From contig CAKRAK010000019.1 in NCBI GenBank assembly GCA_934294885.1, positions 1 through 57,486 on the forward strand: a stretch of DNA of 57,486 nucleotides. Direction: 5' to 3'. This stretch comes from an uncultured Lachnospiraceae bacterium (GTDB lineage Bacteria; Bacillota; Clostridia; Lachnospirales; Lachnospiraceae). Both the position numbers and the translations under genes were made by a program. Positions 8,866 to 17,988 of the stretch are shown here, piece by piece. Below the pieces are notes generated by a model, which was given only the letters and a program-made list of their open reading frames with translations, ran no database searches and was not told the origin of the DNA. The stretch's first letter is position 1. Each line of letters begins with the position of its first letter.

Positions 8866-9876
8866 CTAGTTTTGTGACGTTATGGATTTCCCATAAATCG
8901 TTATCTCATCTTTCTCTAACTGATAGTAATAAATGCTGTCAGACAACAGATCAATCAGCCCAACTGCACTTTTATTTGCATCAATCACAAGGTTCTGCAA
9001 AAATTCAATATCCGTATCCTCCTGCTCCGGCACAAGAATCACCTCATGAATACTGGACGGCAGAATGATAATATTTTTCCCCTGTACCTTTGCAAAATTC
9101 CGGATAACGGAATCATATAACATACAGGATGCCCCATTTAATGCGGATTCATTGGATAACACGAACATATTAATGTGATCCTGCTCCCGTTCCAGCTCTT
9201 CTAGATCAAAACCATCCTGTTCCTCCTGGGGAATTGATTTCTTTAGACAATTTATGATAATCTTGGCAAGGGATTCCATATGCCAGGGAAATTCTCGCAT
9301 TGTATTAAATAATGCAATCCGATATAACTCCTCTTCATCAATACCCCAGTTTAAAAATTCGTCATTTCCAATTAAGGAGCTTGCCAGACCGTCTGCTGTA
9401 TGATTTGCCATATAACGAAATGTTACCGCCAAGTCCAAAAATCGTTTATAAGGACTATTCATTAACAATTCCCGATTTTTCTCATAGTTTACAAGACGGA
9501 TAATAATGTGATTCTTTACTTCATTGAAATCAAGGATATTGTGGATTTTGATTTCCTCCTTCTTTCGGATTGCCATATATTGTTTTGCAAGTTCTTCCAT
9601 AATACTATTAATAGGCATACCCATCTGATACATTTCAAAATATGAGTTTAAATAAATATTAGGGCTGACGTACTCCTGTTTTTTCCGAATTACAAGTCCA
9701 TCCAGCTTAACTCCGTTATTTTTAATGACCTGATGGATTTCTATTACATAGTCATCCATATCTTTTTCCTTCCATTCGCTTGTCATTTCGCCCTGGCAAA
9801 CCCTCTTTTTTTGAAACGGAATAAAAAAGTCTAAAAAGTTTTCTTTGATATAATTTAAAAATTCCTGATAATTCAT
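8866..9876 (-). CDS. DUF5688-like family protein
   Basis: A cytoplasmic protein of about 336 residues with no signal peptide. It resembles the DUF5688 proteins common in Lachnospiraceae, whose features include an N-terminal MNYQEFLNY-type helix and a C-terminal IILPSSIHEVILVP segment. No catalytic motif is apparent. The start at 9876 is supported by AAGGAG 7 nt upstream; the upstream ATG at 9894 lacks a ribosome binding site. The stop is about 80 bp before the TetR gene. The family name is from memory and was not checked against a database. Confidence 0.7.
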   Translation of the reverse strand: MNYQEFLNYIKENFLDFFIPFQKKRVCQGEMTSEWKEKDMDDYVIEIHQVIKNNGVKLDGLVIRKKQEYVSPNIYLNSYFEMYQMGMPINSIMEELAKQYMAIRKKEEIKIHNILDFNEVKNHIIIRLVNYEKNRELLMNSPYKRFLDLAVTFRYMANHTADGLASSLIGNDEFLNWGIDEEELYRIALFNTMREFPWHMESLAKIIINCLKKSIPQEEQDGFDLEELEREQDHINMFVLSNESALNGASCMLYDSVIRNFAKVQGKNIIILPSSIHEVILVPEQEDTDIEFLQNLVIDANKSAVGLIDLLSDSIYYYQLEKDEITIYGKSITSQN

Positions 9877-9961
9877 GTGATTCTCCTTTTCCATAAAGGA
9901 GAAAAAAATTCGATATCATAGATAACAGAAATGAGCCCCGGCTCAAATTGAGTTAAAATAG

Positions 9962-9998
9962 TTAAGTGTAGCTTTACTATACATAAAACTACACTTAA
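9962..9998. repeat. Inverted repeat between hisC and the DUF5688-like gene
   Basis: TTAAGTGTAG (9962-9971) pairs with CTACACTTAA (9989-9998). After one mismatch the stem continues with TTTA/TAAA around CTATACA. It is 73 bp downstream of hisC and about 85 bp upstream of the next minus-strand start. There is no strong T-run, so it may be a weak hisC terminator or an operator. Confidence 0.45.
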
Positions 9999-10071
9999 GG
10001 TCAAGTTGATTTTTCATTTTTCATAAAAATAACAAAAAAATCTTCCAATGTATTATCGTCACAATTCCAAA

Positions 10072-11127
10072 CTATGCCTCAGACAATACTTTTTCCAAAA
10101 ACTGTACGAAAGTTTCCATCTCTTCTCCGGTTCCAATGGAAATACGTAAGTAATTGTTGATACGGGGAGCATTAAAATATCTTACAAAAATCCGGTTCTC
10201 TTTTGCCTTTTCAAAAATGTATTTTGCAGGAACCCGTTCATGGGTTGCAAAAACGAAATTCGAATAAGAATCCGGATAAGTAAATCCAAGTCTTGTTAAT
10301 TCCTTCTTAAACCATTGTCTCGTCTCAATTACCTTTTGAACCGTATCTTTAAAATATATATCATCCTTTATACTTTCCACACCTAATATAATAGACGGAT
10401 AATTCATCGTGTAGGAATTATAGCTGTATTTTACATCATTTAATGCTTTGATCAGCTCTGCATTTCCCATGGCATATCCAATCCGAAGGCCGGCCATAGA
10501 ACGGGACTTTGAAAATGTACGGACAACCAAAAGATTTTCATACTGAGAAATAAGAGAAAGTGCACTTTCTCCGCCAAAATCAATATAGGCTTCATCTACA
10601 ATAACGACAACATCCTGATTATGGTCTAAAATATCCTTAATGAAATCCAATGTAACCAAAACTCCTGTTGGAGCATTGGGATTTGGGAAAATTACACCAC
10701 CATTTGGCGTATAGTAATCCTCTTTCTGAATTTCAAAGCTTTCGTTTAATTTTTTCGTTTCATATGGGATTTTAAACAAATCTGCCCATACATCATAAAA
10801 ACTGTATGTAATATCCGGAAAGTAAATCGGCTTATCACTATTAAAAAAAGTCAGAAAAGACATTGCAAGAACATCATCCGAACCAACACCCACAAATACC
10901 TGTTCCGGTTGTAAATCATGGTATTGTGCAATTGCATCCACAAGATCCTTTGCCGTAGGATCCGGATAAAACCGCAGTTTTTCCAAATCCCCTTTTACAG
11001 CTAATACCTTTGGGGATGGCGGATATGGATTTTCATTGGTATTTAACTTGATAACATTCTTTTCTTTTGGCTGTTCACCCGGCACATAAGGAACAACCTT
11101 TCTAATGTTTTTTTCCCATTGTTTCAT
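10072..11127 (-). CDS. hisC: Histidinol-phosphate aminotransferase (HisC family)
   Basis: A PLP-dependent class I/II aminotransferase that converts imidazole-acetol phosphate and glutamate to histidinol phosphate in histidine synthesis. The PLP lysine is in FSKSRSMAGLRIGY, preceded by VIVDEAYIDF (the Asp that contacts the PLP ring nitrogen) and by FPNPNAPTG. The length of 351 residues is normal. Some HisC-like enzymes act on aromatic amino acids, and no other his gene is nearby, so substrate specificity is inferred. The ATG at 11127 follows GAGGTG; an in-frame GTG at 11136 is part of that ribosome binding site. It lies 14 bp after prfA. Confidence 0.88.
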   Translation of the reverse strand: MKQWEKNIRKVVPYVPGEQPKEKNVIKLNTNENPYPPSPKVLAVKGDLEKLRFYPDPTAKDLVDAIAQYHDLQPEQVFVGVGSDDVLAMSFLTFFNSDKPIYFPDITYSFYDVWADLFKIPYETKKLNESFEIQKEDYYTPNGGVIFPNPNAPTGVLVTLDFIKDILDHNQDVVVIVDEAYIDFGGESALSLISQYENLLVVRTFSKSRSMAGLRIGYAMGNAELIKALNDVKYSYNSYTMNYPSIILGVESIKDDIYFKDTVQKVIETRQWFKKELTRLGFTYPDSYSNFVFATHERVPAKYIFEKAKENRIFVRYFNAPRINNYLRISIGTGEEMETFVQFLEKVLSEA

Positions 11128-11141
11128 GGCTGTCACCTCAT

Positions 11142-12221
11142 TTAACCTTCCATTTCCTGCATCTTTGCAAGCTTAGCAGCCTGATCTGCTGCTGTTAAGC
11201 TGTCAATGATTTCATCTAAATCTCCATCCATAATCTGATCTAACCGATGGAGTGTCAGTTTGATTCGATGATCGGTACACCTTCCCTGAGGAAAATTATA
11301 TGTCCGGATTTTCTCTGAACGGTCTCCAGTTCCTACCTGACTCTTTCGAAGCTCTGCCTCGGCATCATGTGCCTTCTGCAATTCCATATCATATAATTTT
11401 GCACGCAATACCTTTAACGCCTTATCCTTGTTCTTTAACTGAGATTTTTCATCCTGACAGGAAATAACGATTCCGGTAGGAATATGGGTCAGTCGAACAG
11501 CCGAATCTGTTGTATTAACACACTGTCCACCATTACCTGATGCACGGAACACATCAAATTTACAGTCGTTCAAATCCAATTCAAAATCTACCTCCTCTGC
11601 CTCCGGCATAATTGCAACGGTTATGGTAGAGGTGTGGATTCTTCCACCGGATTCCGTTTCCGGAACACGCTGTACACGATGCACACCACTTTCATATTTT
11701 AATCTTGAAAATGCCCCCTTACCGTTAATCATGAAGGAACATTCTTTGAATCCTCCAATTCCATTCTCATTTAAGGAAATCAATTCTGTCTTCCAATTCA
11801 TTTTATCTGCGTATTTCTGATACATACGGAAAATCTCTGCCGCAAACAAGGCAGATTCATCACCGCCGGCTCCGGCACGAAGCTCTACGATTACATTCTT
11901 ATCATCATTAGGATCCTTTGGAATTAACAATACCTTTAATTCCCCTTCAATTCTGGCAGTTGCGGCCTTTGATTCATTTAATTCCTCTTTTGCCAGCTCC
12001 CGCATCTCTTCATCTTTTTCTTCATCCAGCATTGCAAGACTGTCCTCAATTGCCTGCTTTGCCGCAAGATATTCTTTATATTTTGCTGCAATTGGAGCTA
12101 AATCACTTTGCTCTTTCATCAAAGATGTGTATTTTTCCTGATTATTTAAAATATCCGGATCACTTAGCTGTTCCAATACAGACTCATAACGAGCAAGCAA
12201 ATCATCTAATTTATCAAACAT
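11142..12221 (-). CDS. prfA: Peptide chain release factor 1
   Basis: Class I release factor RF1, which reads UAA and UAG and triggers peptidyl-tRNA hydrolysis. The GGQ motif is in SGNGGQCVN, and the stop-codon recognition tripeptide is PET in the PxT position (RVPETESGGRIHTS), which identifies RF1 and not RF2. The start at 12221 gives 359 residues, the usual RF1 length, with GAGGTGAAGG before it; the frame continues upstream to 12269 without support. The gene follows prmC, whose product methylates the GGQ glutamine. No programmed frameshift is present. Confidence 0.96.
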   Translation of the reverse strand: MFDKLDDLLARYESVLEQLSDPDILNNQEKYTSLMKEQSDLAPIAAKYKEYLAAKQAIEDSLAMLDEEKDEEMRELAKEELNESKAATARIEGELKVLLIPKDPNDDKNVIVELRAGAGGDESALFAAEIFRMYQKYADKMNWKTELISLNENGIGGFKECSFMINGKGAFSRLKYESGVHRVQRVPETESGGRIHTSTITVAIMPEAEEVDFELDLNDCKFDVFRASGNGGQCVNTTDSAVRLTHIPTGIVISCQDEKSQLKNKDKALKVLRAKLYDMELQKAHDAEAELRKSQVGTGDRSEKIRTYNFPQGRCTDHRIKLTLHRLDQIMDGDLDEIIDSLTAADQAAKLAKMQEMEG

Positions 12222-12339
12222 TTCCTTCACCTCATTCAATAATGTATTAAGTGCCTCAAACCCATGCATTCATAGGCTTGCAAATTCGCAATCATTTAAG
12301 TTTATAACATCCCTTTATGCTAAAAATCATACCATATCG

Positions 12340-13188
12340 CTACAAATGACCGTATACAATACGATCCAGACCTGCATAATCCTTCTTCACGCAAACATCA
12401 CAAAATCCGGCATTCTTCATAAGTCCGGACACTGCCTGTCCCTGATTATAACCAATTTCAAAGAAAAGATAACCGTCCCTGTTCAGATATTGATGTACAT
12501 CTGCAAGAATTGCCTGATAAAAGTCCAGACCACTCACACCACCATCTAATGCCTGCATCGGTTCATAATCCTTTACCTCCGGCATCAGGGTCGGAATCAC
12601 ATCCCGTTCAATATACGGAGGATTACATACGATAATGGAATATTGCTCCTTTACATTCGTAAACAAATCACTTTCCAATAAAGCTGCATCCAATTGGTAT
12701 TTTTTTAAATTCCGGGATGCAACCTCCAAGGCATCCTTTGATATATCACATAAAGCCAGATTCACGTTATCATGATACAGCTTTAAAGATATACCGATAC
12801 AACCGGAACCGCAACACAGATCAAGAAGAGAAACACTCCGACTTTCAAAGGCTTTAGAATTCAGCAGCTGATCCACCGTCTCCACCAAAACCTCTGTATC
12901 ATTACGGGGAATCAACACATGCTCATTCACTATAAAAGTATAATCCATAAAGTGGGCGTACCCAAGTATATACTGCAACGGATAATGCTGTCTTCTTTTT
13001 TCCAGCATCTCCTTATATCTGTTCTCTGCTTCGGATGAAACAGAGGCATCCGGATTTACCAGCATTTGCATATATTTTATACCAAGAACCTCTTCCAACA
13101 GAACTCTGCTCTCATATTTGGCATATTCATTTCTGCTGTCCTCCAATGCATGTTTTCCGTATTGCAGTATCTCTCTTACTGTCATCAT
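12340..13188 (-). CDS. prmC: Release factor glutamine N5-methyltransferase (PrmC/HemK)
   Basis: An SAM-dependent methyltransferase that modifies the GGQ glutamine of release factors. It has the helical N-terminal substrate-binding domain (residues 1 to about 80), the SAM motif LLDLCCGSGCIGI and the catalytic NPPY motif in VCNPPYIERD. The length of 282 residues is typical. Its ATG overlaps the stop of the upstream DUF1385 gene as ATGA, a mark of coupled translation. The target gene prfA lies about 120 bp downstream. Confidence 0.95.
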   Translation of the reverse strand: MMTVREILQYGKHALEDSRNEYAKYESRVLLEEVLGIKYMQMLVNPDASVSSEAENRYKEMLEKRRQHYPLQYILGYAHFMDYTFIVNEHVLIPRNDTEVLVETVDQLLNSKAFESRSVSLLDLCCGSGCIGISLKLYHDNVNLALCDISKDALEVASRNLKKYQLDAALLESDLFTNVKEQYSIIVCNPPYIERDVIPTLMPEVKDYEPMQALDGGVSGLDFYQAILADVHQYLNRDGYLFFEIGYNQGQAVSGLMKNAGFCDVCVKKDYAGLDRIVYGHL

Positions 13189-14252
13189 AACGACTCCTCT
13201 TCGGTATTCTCAGAGTGATCTAATAAAGAATCATCCACAGAATCTGACATTTCCTCCGAAGCAAAATCATCATCATAGGATTCATCATCCTTAAATTCGG
13301 ATTTGCGGATTCCCTGTGCTTCATTTACTGCATCTACATACGCACGACCCATTAAAACAGCCTCCACAGAAACAATGGCAACCTGTATCATTTCTTCTGT
13401 CGGCTCCTTTGTGGTCAATCTCTGAATCCACATACCGGGACGACTTAAAATATTAAGCACAATATTATCACTTCTGCCTGCTAAACGAATAAATTCATAA
13501 GAAATACCTGCCACAACAGGAACTAATAAAATACGCAAAATTAATCGAAGCCATATCTGTTTTGCCGTAATCAGCATGAAAACGAAAATACTGATAATCA
13601 TAACAATAAACAAAAAGCTTGTGCCACATCTTTTGTGATATCTTGAATGATGTGCAACATTTTCCGGTGTTAATTTTTCTCCTGATTCATAACAATTAAT
13701 TGTCTTATGTTCTGCCCCATGATACATAAATACCCGCTTGATATCTTCCATCTGGGAAATCAACAGAATGTACACAATAAATATAATCAACCGGATTACA
13801 CCCTCGATTAGGGCAAGCAAAACACGGCTCTTTACCCATTTGCCTATAAACTCCGCAATTCCTGCAGGTAACAGCATAAACAAAGCAACAGCTATCATAA
13901 CAGAAACAAAAACGGTGAGACCGATAATTACTTTCTCCGCTTTTTCCTTAAAGATTCCTTTTAAGAGCTTATCTGTTTTTGTCTCCTCTTCCTCCTCTTC
14001 ATAAAAGGAAGAAGAATAATTCAATGTATTCATACCGATTATCAAAGATTCCGCAAAATTCACAATACCTCTGATAAACGGAATCTTCGCAAATCCATGA
14101 CGTTCTCCATAGGATTTGTACTTATGAAGCTTTACCTGTATCTTCCGGTCAGGTCGTCGAATCGCTACAGAATAACTATCCGGTCCCTTCATCATAACGC
14201 CTTCAATTACAGCCTGACCACCTAATGTTCCCTTTGGCAATCTATCTTCCAT
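13185..14252 (-). CDS. DUF1385 family membrane protein (YqhQ-like)
   Basis: A 355-residue protein of the DUF1385/YqhQ family. It starts with the conserved segment GGQAVIEGVMMKGPD, contains two central clusters of hydrophobic helices (about residues 110-170 and 210-255), has the conserved YHGAEHKTINCYE, and ends in an acidic tail rich in Asp, Glu and Ser. The family is often encoded beside prmC, prfA and rpmE in Firmicutes; its biochemical role is not known to me. It overlaps prmC by 4 bp, and the rpmE terminator lies just upstream. Confidence 0.9.
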   Translation of the reverse strand: MEDRLPKGTLGGQAVIEGVMMKGPDSYSVAIRRPDRKIQVKLHKYKSYGERHGFAKIPFIRGIVNFAESLIIGMNTLNYSSSFYEEEEEETKTDKLLKGIFKEKAEKVIIGLTVFVSVMIAVALFMLLPAGIAEFIGKWVKSRVLLALIEGVIRLIIFIVYILLISQMEDIKRVFMYHGAEHKTINCYESGEKLTPENVAHHSRYHKRCGTSFLFIVMIISIFVFMLITAKQIWLRLILRILLVPVVAGISYEFIRLAGRSDNIVLNILSRPGMWIQRLTTKEPTEEMIQVAIVSVEAVLMGRAYVDAVNEAQGIRKSEFKDDESYDDDFASEEMSDSVDDSLLDHSENTEEESL

Positions 14253-14284
14253 TTACATACCTCTACTCTACCGACTTATTGTAT

Positions 14285-14321
14285 AAAAAGAAAAAAGGTT
14301 GAGATTCATAATCTCAACCTT
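14285..14321 (-). terminator. Intrinsic terminator after rpmE
   Basis: AAGGTTGAGAT (14295-14305) pairs with ATCTCAACCTT (14311-14321) around a 5-nt loop. On the minus strand the stem is followed by TTTTTTCTTTTT. It begins 11 bp after the rpmE stop and separates that gene from the DUF1385 gene. Confidence 0.93.
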
Positions 14322-14331
14322 AATAACGTTA

Positions 14332-14541
14332 CTAATTAGCCTGATTAACTCCGTACTTACGGTTGAATTTATCAATACGACCGCGAGCCTGTGCAGCCTT
14401 CTGCTGACCAGTATAGAAAGAATGACACTTAGAACAAATCTCTACGTGAATCTCTTCTTTAGTTGAACCGGTTACAAACTCGTTACCGCAGTTACAAACT
14501 ACTTTTGCCTGATAATAATTTGGATGAATTCCTTCTTTCAT
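14332..14541 (-). CDS. rpmE: 50S ribosomal protein L31 (zinc-binding form)
   Basis: Ribosomal protein L31 of the large subunit. The start at 14541 gives 69 residues beginning MKEGIHPNYY and preceded by GAGAGG. Two Cys pairs (CNC and CSKC) show the zinc-containing type and not the zinc-free paralog made in zinc limitation. It has its own promoter and a strong terminator, so it is a single-gene transcript between rho and the DUF1385 gene. Confidence 0.96.
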   Translation of the reverse strand: MKEGIHPNYYQAKVVCNCGNEFVTGSTKEEIHVEICSKCHSFYTGQQKAAQARGRIDKFNRKYGVNQAN

Positions 14542-14597
14542 TTTATACACCTCTCAAAATATATTGGCAGATTCCAACCCGCCTAAACAACTTCTAC
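14542..14597 (-). promoter_or_regulatory. rpmE leader with a small hairpin (possible L31 autoregulatory leader)
   Basis: The leader of about 50 nt between the promoter and the start codon can form a short stem in which GGCGG pairs with CTGCC around GTTGGAAT, about 20 nt before the ribosome binding site. L31 leaders that regulate their own gene are known in several phyla. Whether this one belongs to a known class was not tested. Confidence 0.3.
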
Positions 14598-14626
14598 AGT
14601 TTACCATAATGTATAGTGTTATGCAA
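14598..14626 (-). promoter_or_regulatory. rpmE promoter
   Basis: Minus-strand TTGCAT (plus 14621-14626), 17-bp spacer, TAAACT (plus 14598-14603). It lies directly after the rho stop codon, giving a leader of about 50 nt. Confidence 0.6.
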
Positions 14627-14634
14627 GCATTTTT

Positions 14635-16038
14635 TTATTTTCTTAGCAATGACCGTTTAATCAATTCTAAAAATTCAGCATTATTTTTCGTTCTGACAAA
14701 TAATTTGAGAATTTCCTCCGTAGCCTCTTCACTTTTGGCTCCGGATAACTCCTTGTGCATTGCATAAACAGCTTCCTGTTCCAGCTTGCTAAGTAACAGA
14801 TCATCCCGTCTTGTTCCCGATTTTGCAATATCAATTGCAGGAAAAATTCTCTTTTCCGAAAGCTTTCTGTTCAGAACAAGTTCCATATTTCCGGTTCCTT
14901 TAAATTCTTCAAATACAACATCATCCATCTTAGAACCGGTCTCCACCAATGCAGTTGCCAAAACAGTCAGAGAACCACCTTCACGCATATTTCTTGCCGC
15001 ACCAAAGAATTTCTTAGGCATATGAAGTGCCGCAGGATCCAGACCACCGGTTAATGTTCTTCCACTTGGCGGTACCGTAAGATTATATGCTCTTGCAAGA
15101 CGTGTAATGGAATCTAACAAGATCACAACATCTTCCTTATGCTCTACCAATCTCTTTGCGCGTTCAAGTACCATTTCAGAAACTCTCTTATGATGCTCCG
15201 GCAATTCATCAAAGGTAGAATAAATCACTTCCACATTCGGACCCTCAATCGATTCCCGGATATCCGTAACTTCTTCCGGACGCTCATCAATTAATAAAAC
15301 AATTAAATGCATATCACGATAGGTTCTGCTGATGCTGATTGCAATCTGCTTTAATAAGGTTGTCTTTCCTGCCTTCGGCGGTGCAACGATCATGCCTCGC
15401 TGTCCTTTACCGATTGGGGCAAGTAAATCCATGATTCTTAAGGATACACCCTTTGCATTGTCATTTTCCAAACGAATTCTTTCGTCCGGAAAAATAGGGG
15501 TCAGGTCTTCAAAATTCTTACGTCTGACTGCATCCTCCGGAGAATAACCGTTAATGGTTTTGATATATAATAACGCAGCAAATTTTTCTTTTTCTGTTTT
15601 TACCTTCTGATTACCGATAATAATATCCCCTGTTTTCAAATTAAAGCGTTTAATCTGTGCAGGTGATACATAAATATCATTCTCTCCCGGCAAATAATTT
15701 TCACAACGGATAAAACCATATCCCTCATTCATAACCTCTAAAATTCCGTTTGCCTCTTTTCCACTGTCAAGAGAAGGGTCAATGGTTGTAACCTTTGCCG
15801 GTTTCTTATCTGTCTGTTCCTCTGCCTTATTGACAGGCTGTTCCGGTTTTTTATGGATAATTTTCTTTTCTGCTTTTGTTTCCTGCGTAGTTGCTTCAGT
15901 CTGCGGTCTCTTCTTCACCTTTGAAGCATTCGAAAGTAATTCTACCAGTTCTCCTTTTTTCAGACCGGTAACTCCTTTTATGCCTAATTCCTTTGCTACA
16001 TCTCTTAACTGAAGCAAAGTCATCTCCTGATAATTCAT
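14635..16038 (-). CDS. rho: Transcription termination factor Rho
   Basis: The hexameric RNA helicase that terminates transcription. The order is an N-terminal Rho-N (SAP-like) domain starting MNYQEMTLLQLRDVAKELG, a Lys/Glu-rich linker, the cold-shock-like RNA-binding domain (EGYGFIRCENYLPG), and the ATPase domain with Walker A APPKAGKTT and the VLLIDERPEE segment. The start at 16038 gives 467 residues and has AAGGAG 7 nt upstream; the longer open frame to 16218 runs through the promoter. The linker of about 50 residues is an ordinary insertion in clostridial Rho. Confidence 0.96.
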   Translation of the reverse strand: MNYQEMTLLQLRDVAKELGIKGVTGLKKGELVELLSNASKVKKRPQTEATTQETKAEKKIIHKKPEQPVNKAEEQTDKKPAKVTTIDPSLDSGKEANGILEVMNEGYGFIRCENYLPGENDIYVSPAQIKRFNLKTGDIIIGNQKVKTEKEKFAALLYIKTINGYSPEDAVRRKNFEDLTPIFPDERIRLENDNAKGVSLRIMDLLAPIGKGQRGMIVAPPKAGKTTLLKQIAISISRTYRDMHLIVLLIDERPEEVTDIRESIEGPNVEVIYSTFDELPEHHKRVSEMVLERAKRLVEHKEDVVILLDSITRLARAYNLTVPPSGRTLTGGLDPAALHMPKKFFGAARNMREGGSLTVLATALVETGSKMDDVVFEEFKGTGNMELVLNRKLSEKRIFPAIDIAKSGTRRDDLLLSKLEQEAVYAMHKELSGAKSEEATEEILKLFVRTKNNAEFLELIKRSLLRK

Positions 16039-16117
16039 ATTTAACTCCTTTGATATTAAGTTTTTCTTATTGGGTAACATTTGAAACCAGATCAATCGAA
16101 TATATAAATGCTTCCTT

Positions 16118-16145
16118 ATTATATCATAAAAAACAAGAATGTAAA
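16118..16145 (-). promoter_or_regulatory. rho promoter
   Basis: Minus-strand TTTACA (plus 16140-16145), 16-bp spacer, TATAAT (plus 16118-16123). The leader to the rho start is about 75 nt. Confidence 0.6.
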
Positions 16146-16207
16146 TTGTAAAATGAAAGAAAGGAAAAATATTAATCGACACAATTTTATTATTTTCGTA
16201 TTCTTCC

Positions 16208-16236
16208 TTGCACAACATATTGGATAATGATAAGAT
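16208..16236 (+). promoter_or_regulatory. Malic enzyme promoter
   Basis: TTGCAC (16208-16213), 17-bp spacer, TAAGAT (16231-16236), about 70 bp before the start. A palindrome TTAAGAAAA-GAA-TTTTCTTAA (16249-16269) follows in the early transcribed region and could be an operator or a short leader hairpin. Confidence 0.5.
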
Positions 16237-16305
16237 AGGAATGATTGCTTAAGAAAAGAATTTTCTTAAATTATAATACAAACAAAAAGTAAAGGTGGTT
16301 AATTT

Positions 16306-17460
16306 ATGGACGTTTATGAAAAATCATTACAATTACATGAGCAATGGGCAGGTAAAATGAGTACTGAGCCAAAATGTCAGGTGAAAACAAGGGAAGACCT
16401 TTCGTTAGCATATACTCCGGGTGTTGCCGAACCATGTAGAAAAATTGCAGAAAATCCTTCTGACGTTTACAAATACACACAAAAAGGAAACACTGTTGCA
16501 GTTATTTCCGATGGTAGCGCCGTTTTGGGATTGGGTAATATCGGTGCCGCTGCCGCCATGCCTGTTATGGAAGGAAAAGCTGTTTTATTCAAATCCTTCG
16601 GAAATGTAAATGCGGTTCCAATCTGTCTGGATACACAGGATACAGAAGAAATCATTAAAACCGTTATTAACATTGCACCTGCATTTGGCGGTATTAACTT
16701 GGAAGATATCTCTGCACCACGTTGTTTTGAAATTGAACGCAGATTAAATGAAGCTTTGGATATTCCGGTATTCCATGATGATCAGCACGGAACTGCAATC
16801 GTTGTTTTATCCGGAATCATTAACGGACTGCGAATTACCGGTAAAAAGAAAGAAGAATGTAAGGTAGTTGTTAACGGTGCAGGTTCTGCAGGAATTGCAA
16901 TTACAAAGCTGCTTCTTACATACGGATTCAAAAATGTAACCATGTGTGACCGTCACGGTATCATCAACAAGGATTACGAAGGGCTTAACTGGATGCAGGA
17001 GGAAATGATTAAGGTTACCAATTTATCCAATCAGTCCGGTACCTTGGCAGATGCATTGGTTGGTGCAGACATCTTTGTCGGCGTTTCTGCTCCCGGTATC
17101 GTAACTCCTGAAATGGTTGCTTCCATGAACAAGGATTCTATCCTGTTTGCCATGGCAAATCCAACACCTGAAATCATGCCGGATGTGGCAAAGAAAGCCG
17201 GAGCCCGTATTGTAGGAACCGGACGTTCCGATTTCCCAAATCAGGTAAATAATGTAATCGCTTTTCCGGGTATTTTCAAGGGTGCATTAGAAGGACACGC
17301 TTCCATCATTACAGAAGAAATGAAGCTTGCCGCTGCACAGGCAATTGCAGATTTGGTTTCCGATGAAGAGTTAAATGATGACTTCATTATGCCGGAAGCA
17401 TTTGATGAACGAGTTGCCGATACGGTAAGTGCTGCGGTAAAATCACATATTCAGAAATAG
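16306..17460 (+). CDS. NAD-type malic enzyme (oxaloacetate-decarboxylating malate dehydrogenase)
   Basis: Converts malate to pyruvate and CO2 with reduction of NAD(P). The 384-residue form is the short bacterial malic enzyme without the phosphotransacetylase extension. The N-terminal domain has YTPGVAEPC and the malate/metal-binding region ISAPRCFEIE followed by FHDDQHGTA; the NAD domain has the Rossmann loop NGAGSAGIAI and the segment CDRHG. Acidic residues after the second beta strand suggest NAD preference, but cofactor choice is inferred. AAAGGTGG precedes the ATG. The DUF4364 gene follows after 9 bp and is likely co-transcribed. Confidence 0.93.
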   Translation: MDVYEKSLQLHEQWAGKMSTEPKCQVKTREDLSLAYTPGVAEPCRKIAENPSDVYKYTQKGNTVAVISDGSAVLGLGNIGAAAAMPVMEGKAVLFKSFGNVNAVPICLDTQDTEEIIKTVINIAPAFGGINLEDISAPRCFEIERRLNEALDIPVFHDDQHGTAIVVLSGIINGLRITGKKKEECKVVVNGAGSAGIAITKLLLTYGFKNVTMCDRHGIINKDYEGLNWMQEEMIKVTNLSNQSGTLADALVGADIFVGVSAPGIVTPEMVASMNKDSILFAMANPTPEIMPDVAKKAGARIVGTGRSDFPNQVNNVIAFPGIFKGALEGHASIITEEMKLAAAQAIADLVSDEELNDDFIMPEAFDERVADTVSAAVKSHIQK

Positions 17461-17469
17461 GGAATAATT

Positions 17470-17988
17470 ATGTCTAGTGATACATTTATGTTATACAAAT
17501 TAATGATTTTATACATGTTAGACCGGGTAGACTTCCCTCTTACAGAATCCCAGATTTCCCAGTTTGTGTTGGATAAAGGATATACCAATTATTTTAATTT
17601 GCAGATTGCAATAAAAGAACTGGTTGAAATTGACTTTATTCGTCCGACACCGGAAAGGAATCATTCTCTCTATGAGATTACGGAACAGGGAAAGGAAGCA
17701 ATCGAATTATTTGAATTTAAGATATCCGATCCTATTAAGCTGGATATCTTGAATTACTTAAAGGATCAGAAAATTGAATTACGAAATGAATCCCTGATTT
17801 CTTCCGACTACTATCCGTCAAACAATGAATATATTGCACAGTGCAGTATAAAAGAAAGAAATCAGACGTTATTAGAAATCAAAATTGCAGTTCCTACTCA
17901 GGAACAGGCAATTCACATATGCGATTCCTGGAAAGAAAAAAACGAAGAAATCTATCAATATTTAATTACACAAGTATGGCAGGCATAA
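17470..17988 (+). CDS. DUF4364 family protein
   Basis: A 172-residue cytoplasmic protein of the DUF4364 family. The N-terminal half (residues 1 to about 85) looks like a winged helix: it begins FMLYKLMILYMLDRV and contains LYEITEQGKEAIELF, a wing-like segment seen in PadR/MarR-like proteins. A DNA-binding or regulatory role is therefore inferred but not shown. It follows malic enzyme by 9 bp. Its last four codons form one arm of the downstream hairpin. Confidence 0.82.
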   Translation: MSSDTFMLYKLMILYMLDRVDFPLTESQISQFVLDKGYTNYFNLQIAIKELVEIDFIRPTPERNHSLYEITEQGKEAIELFEFKISDPIKLDILNYLKDQKIELRNESLISSDYYPSNNEYIAQCSIKERNQTLLEIKIAVPTQEQAIHICDSWKEKNEEIYQYLITQVWQA

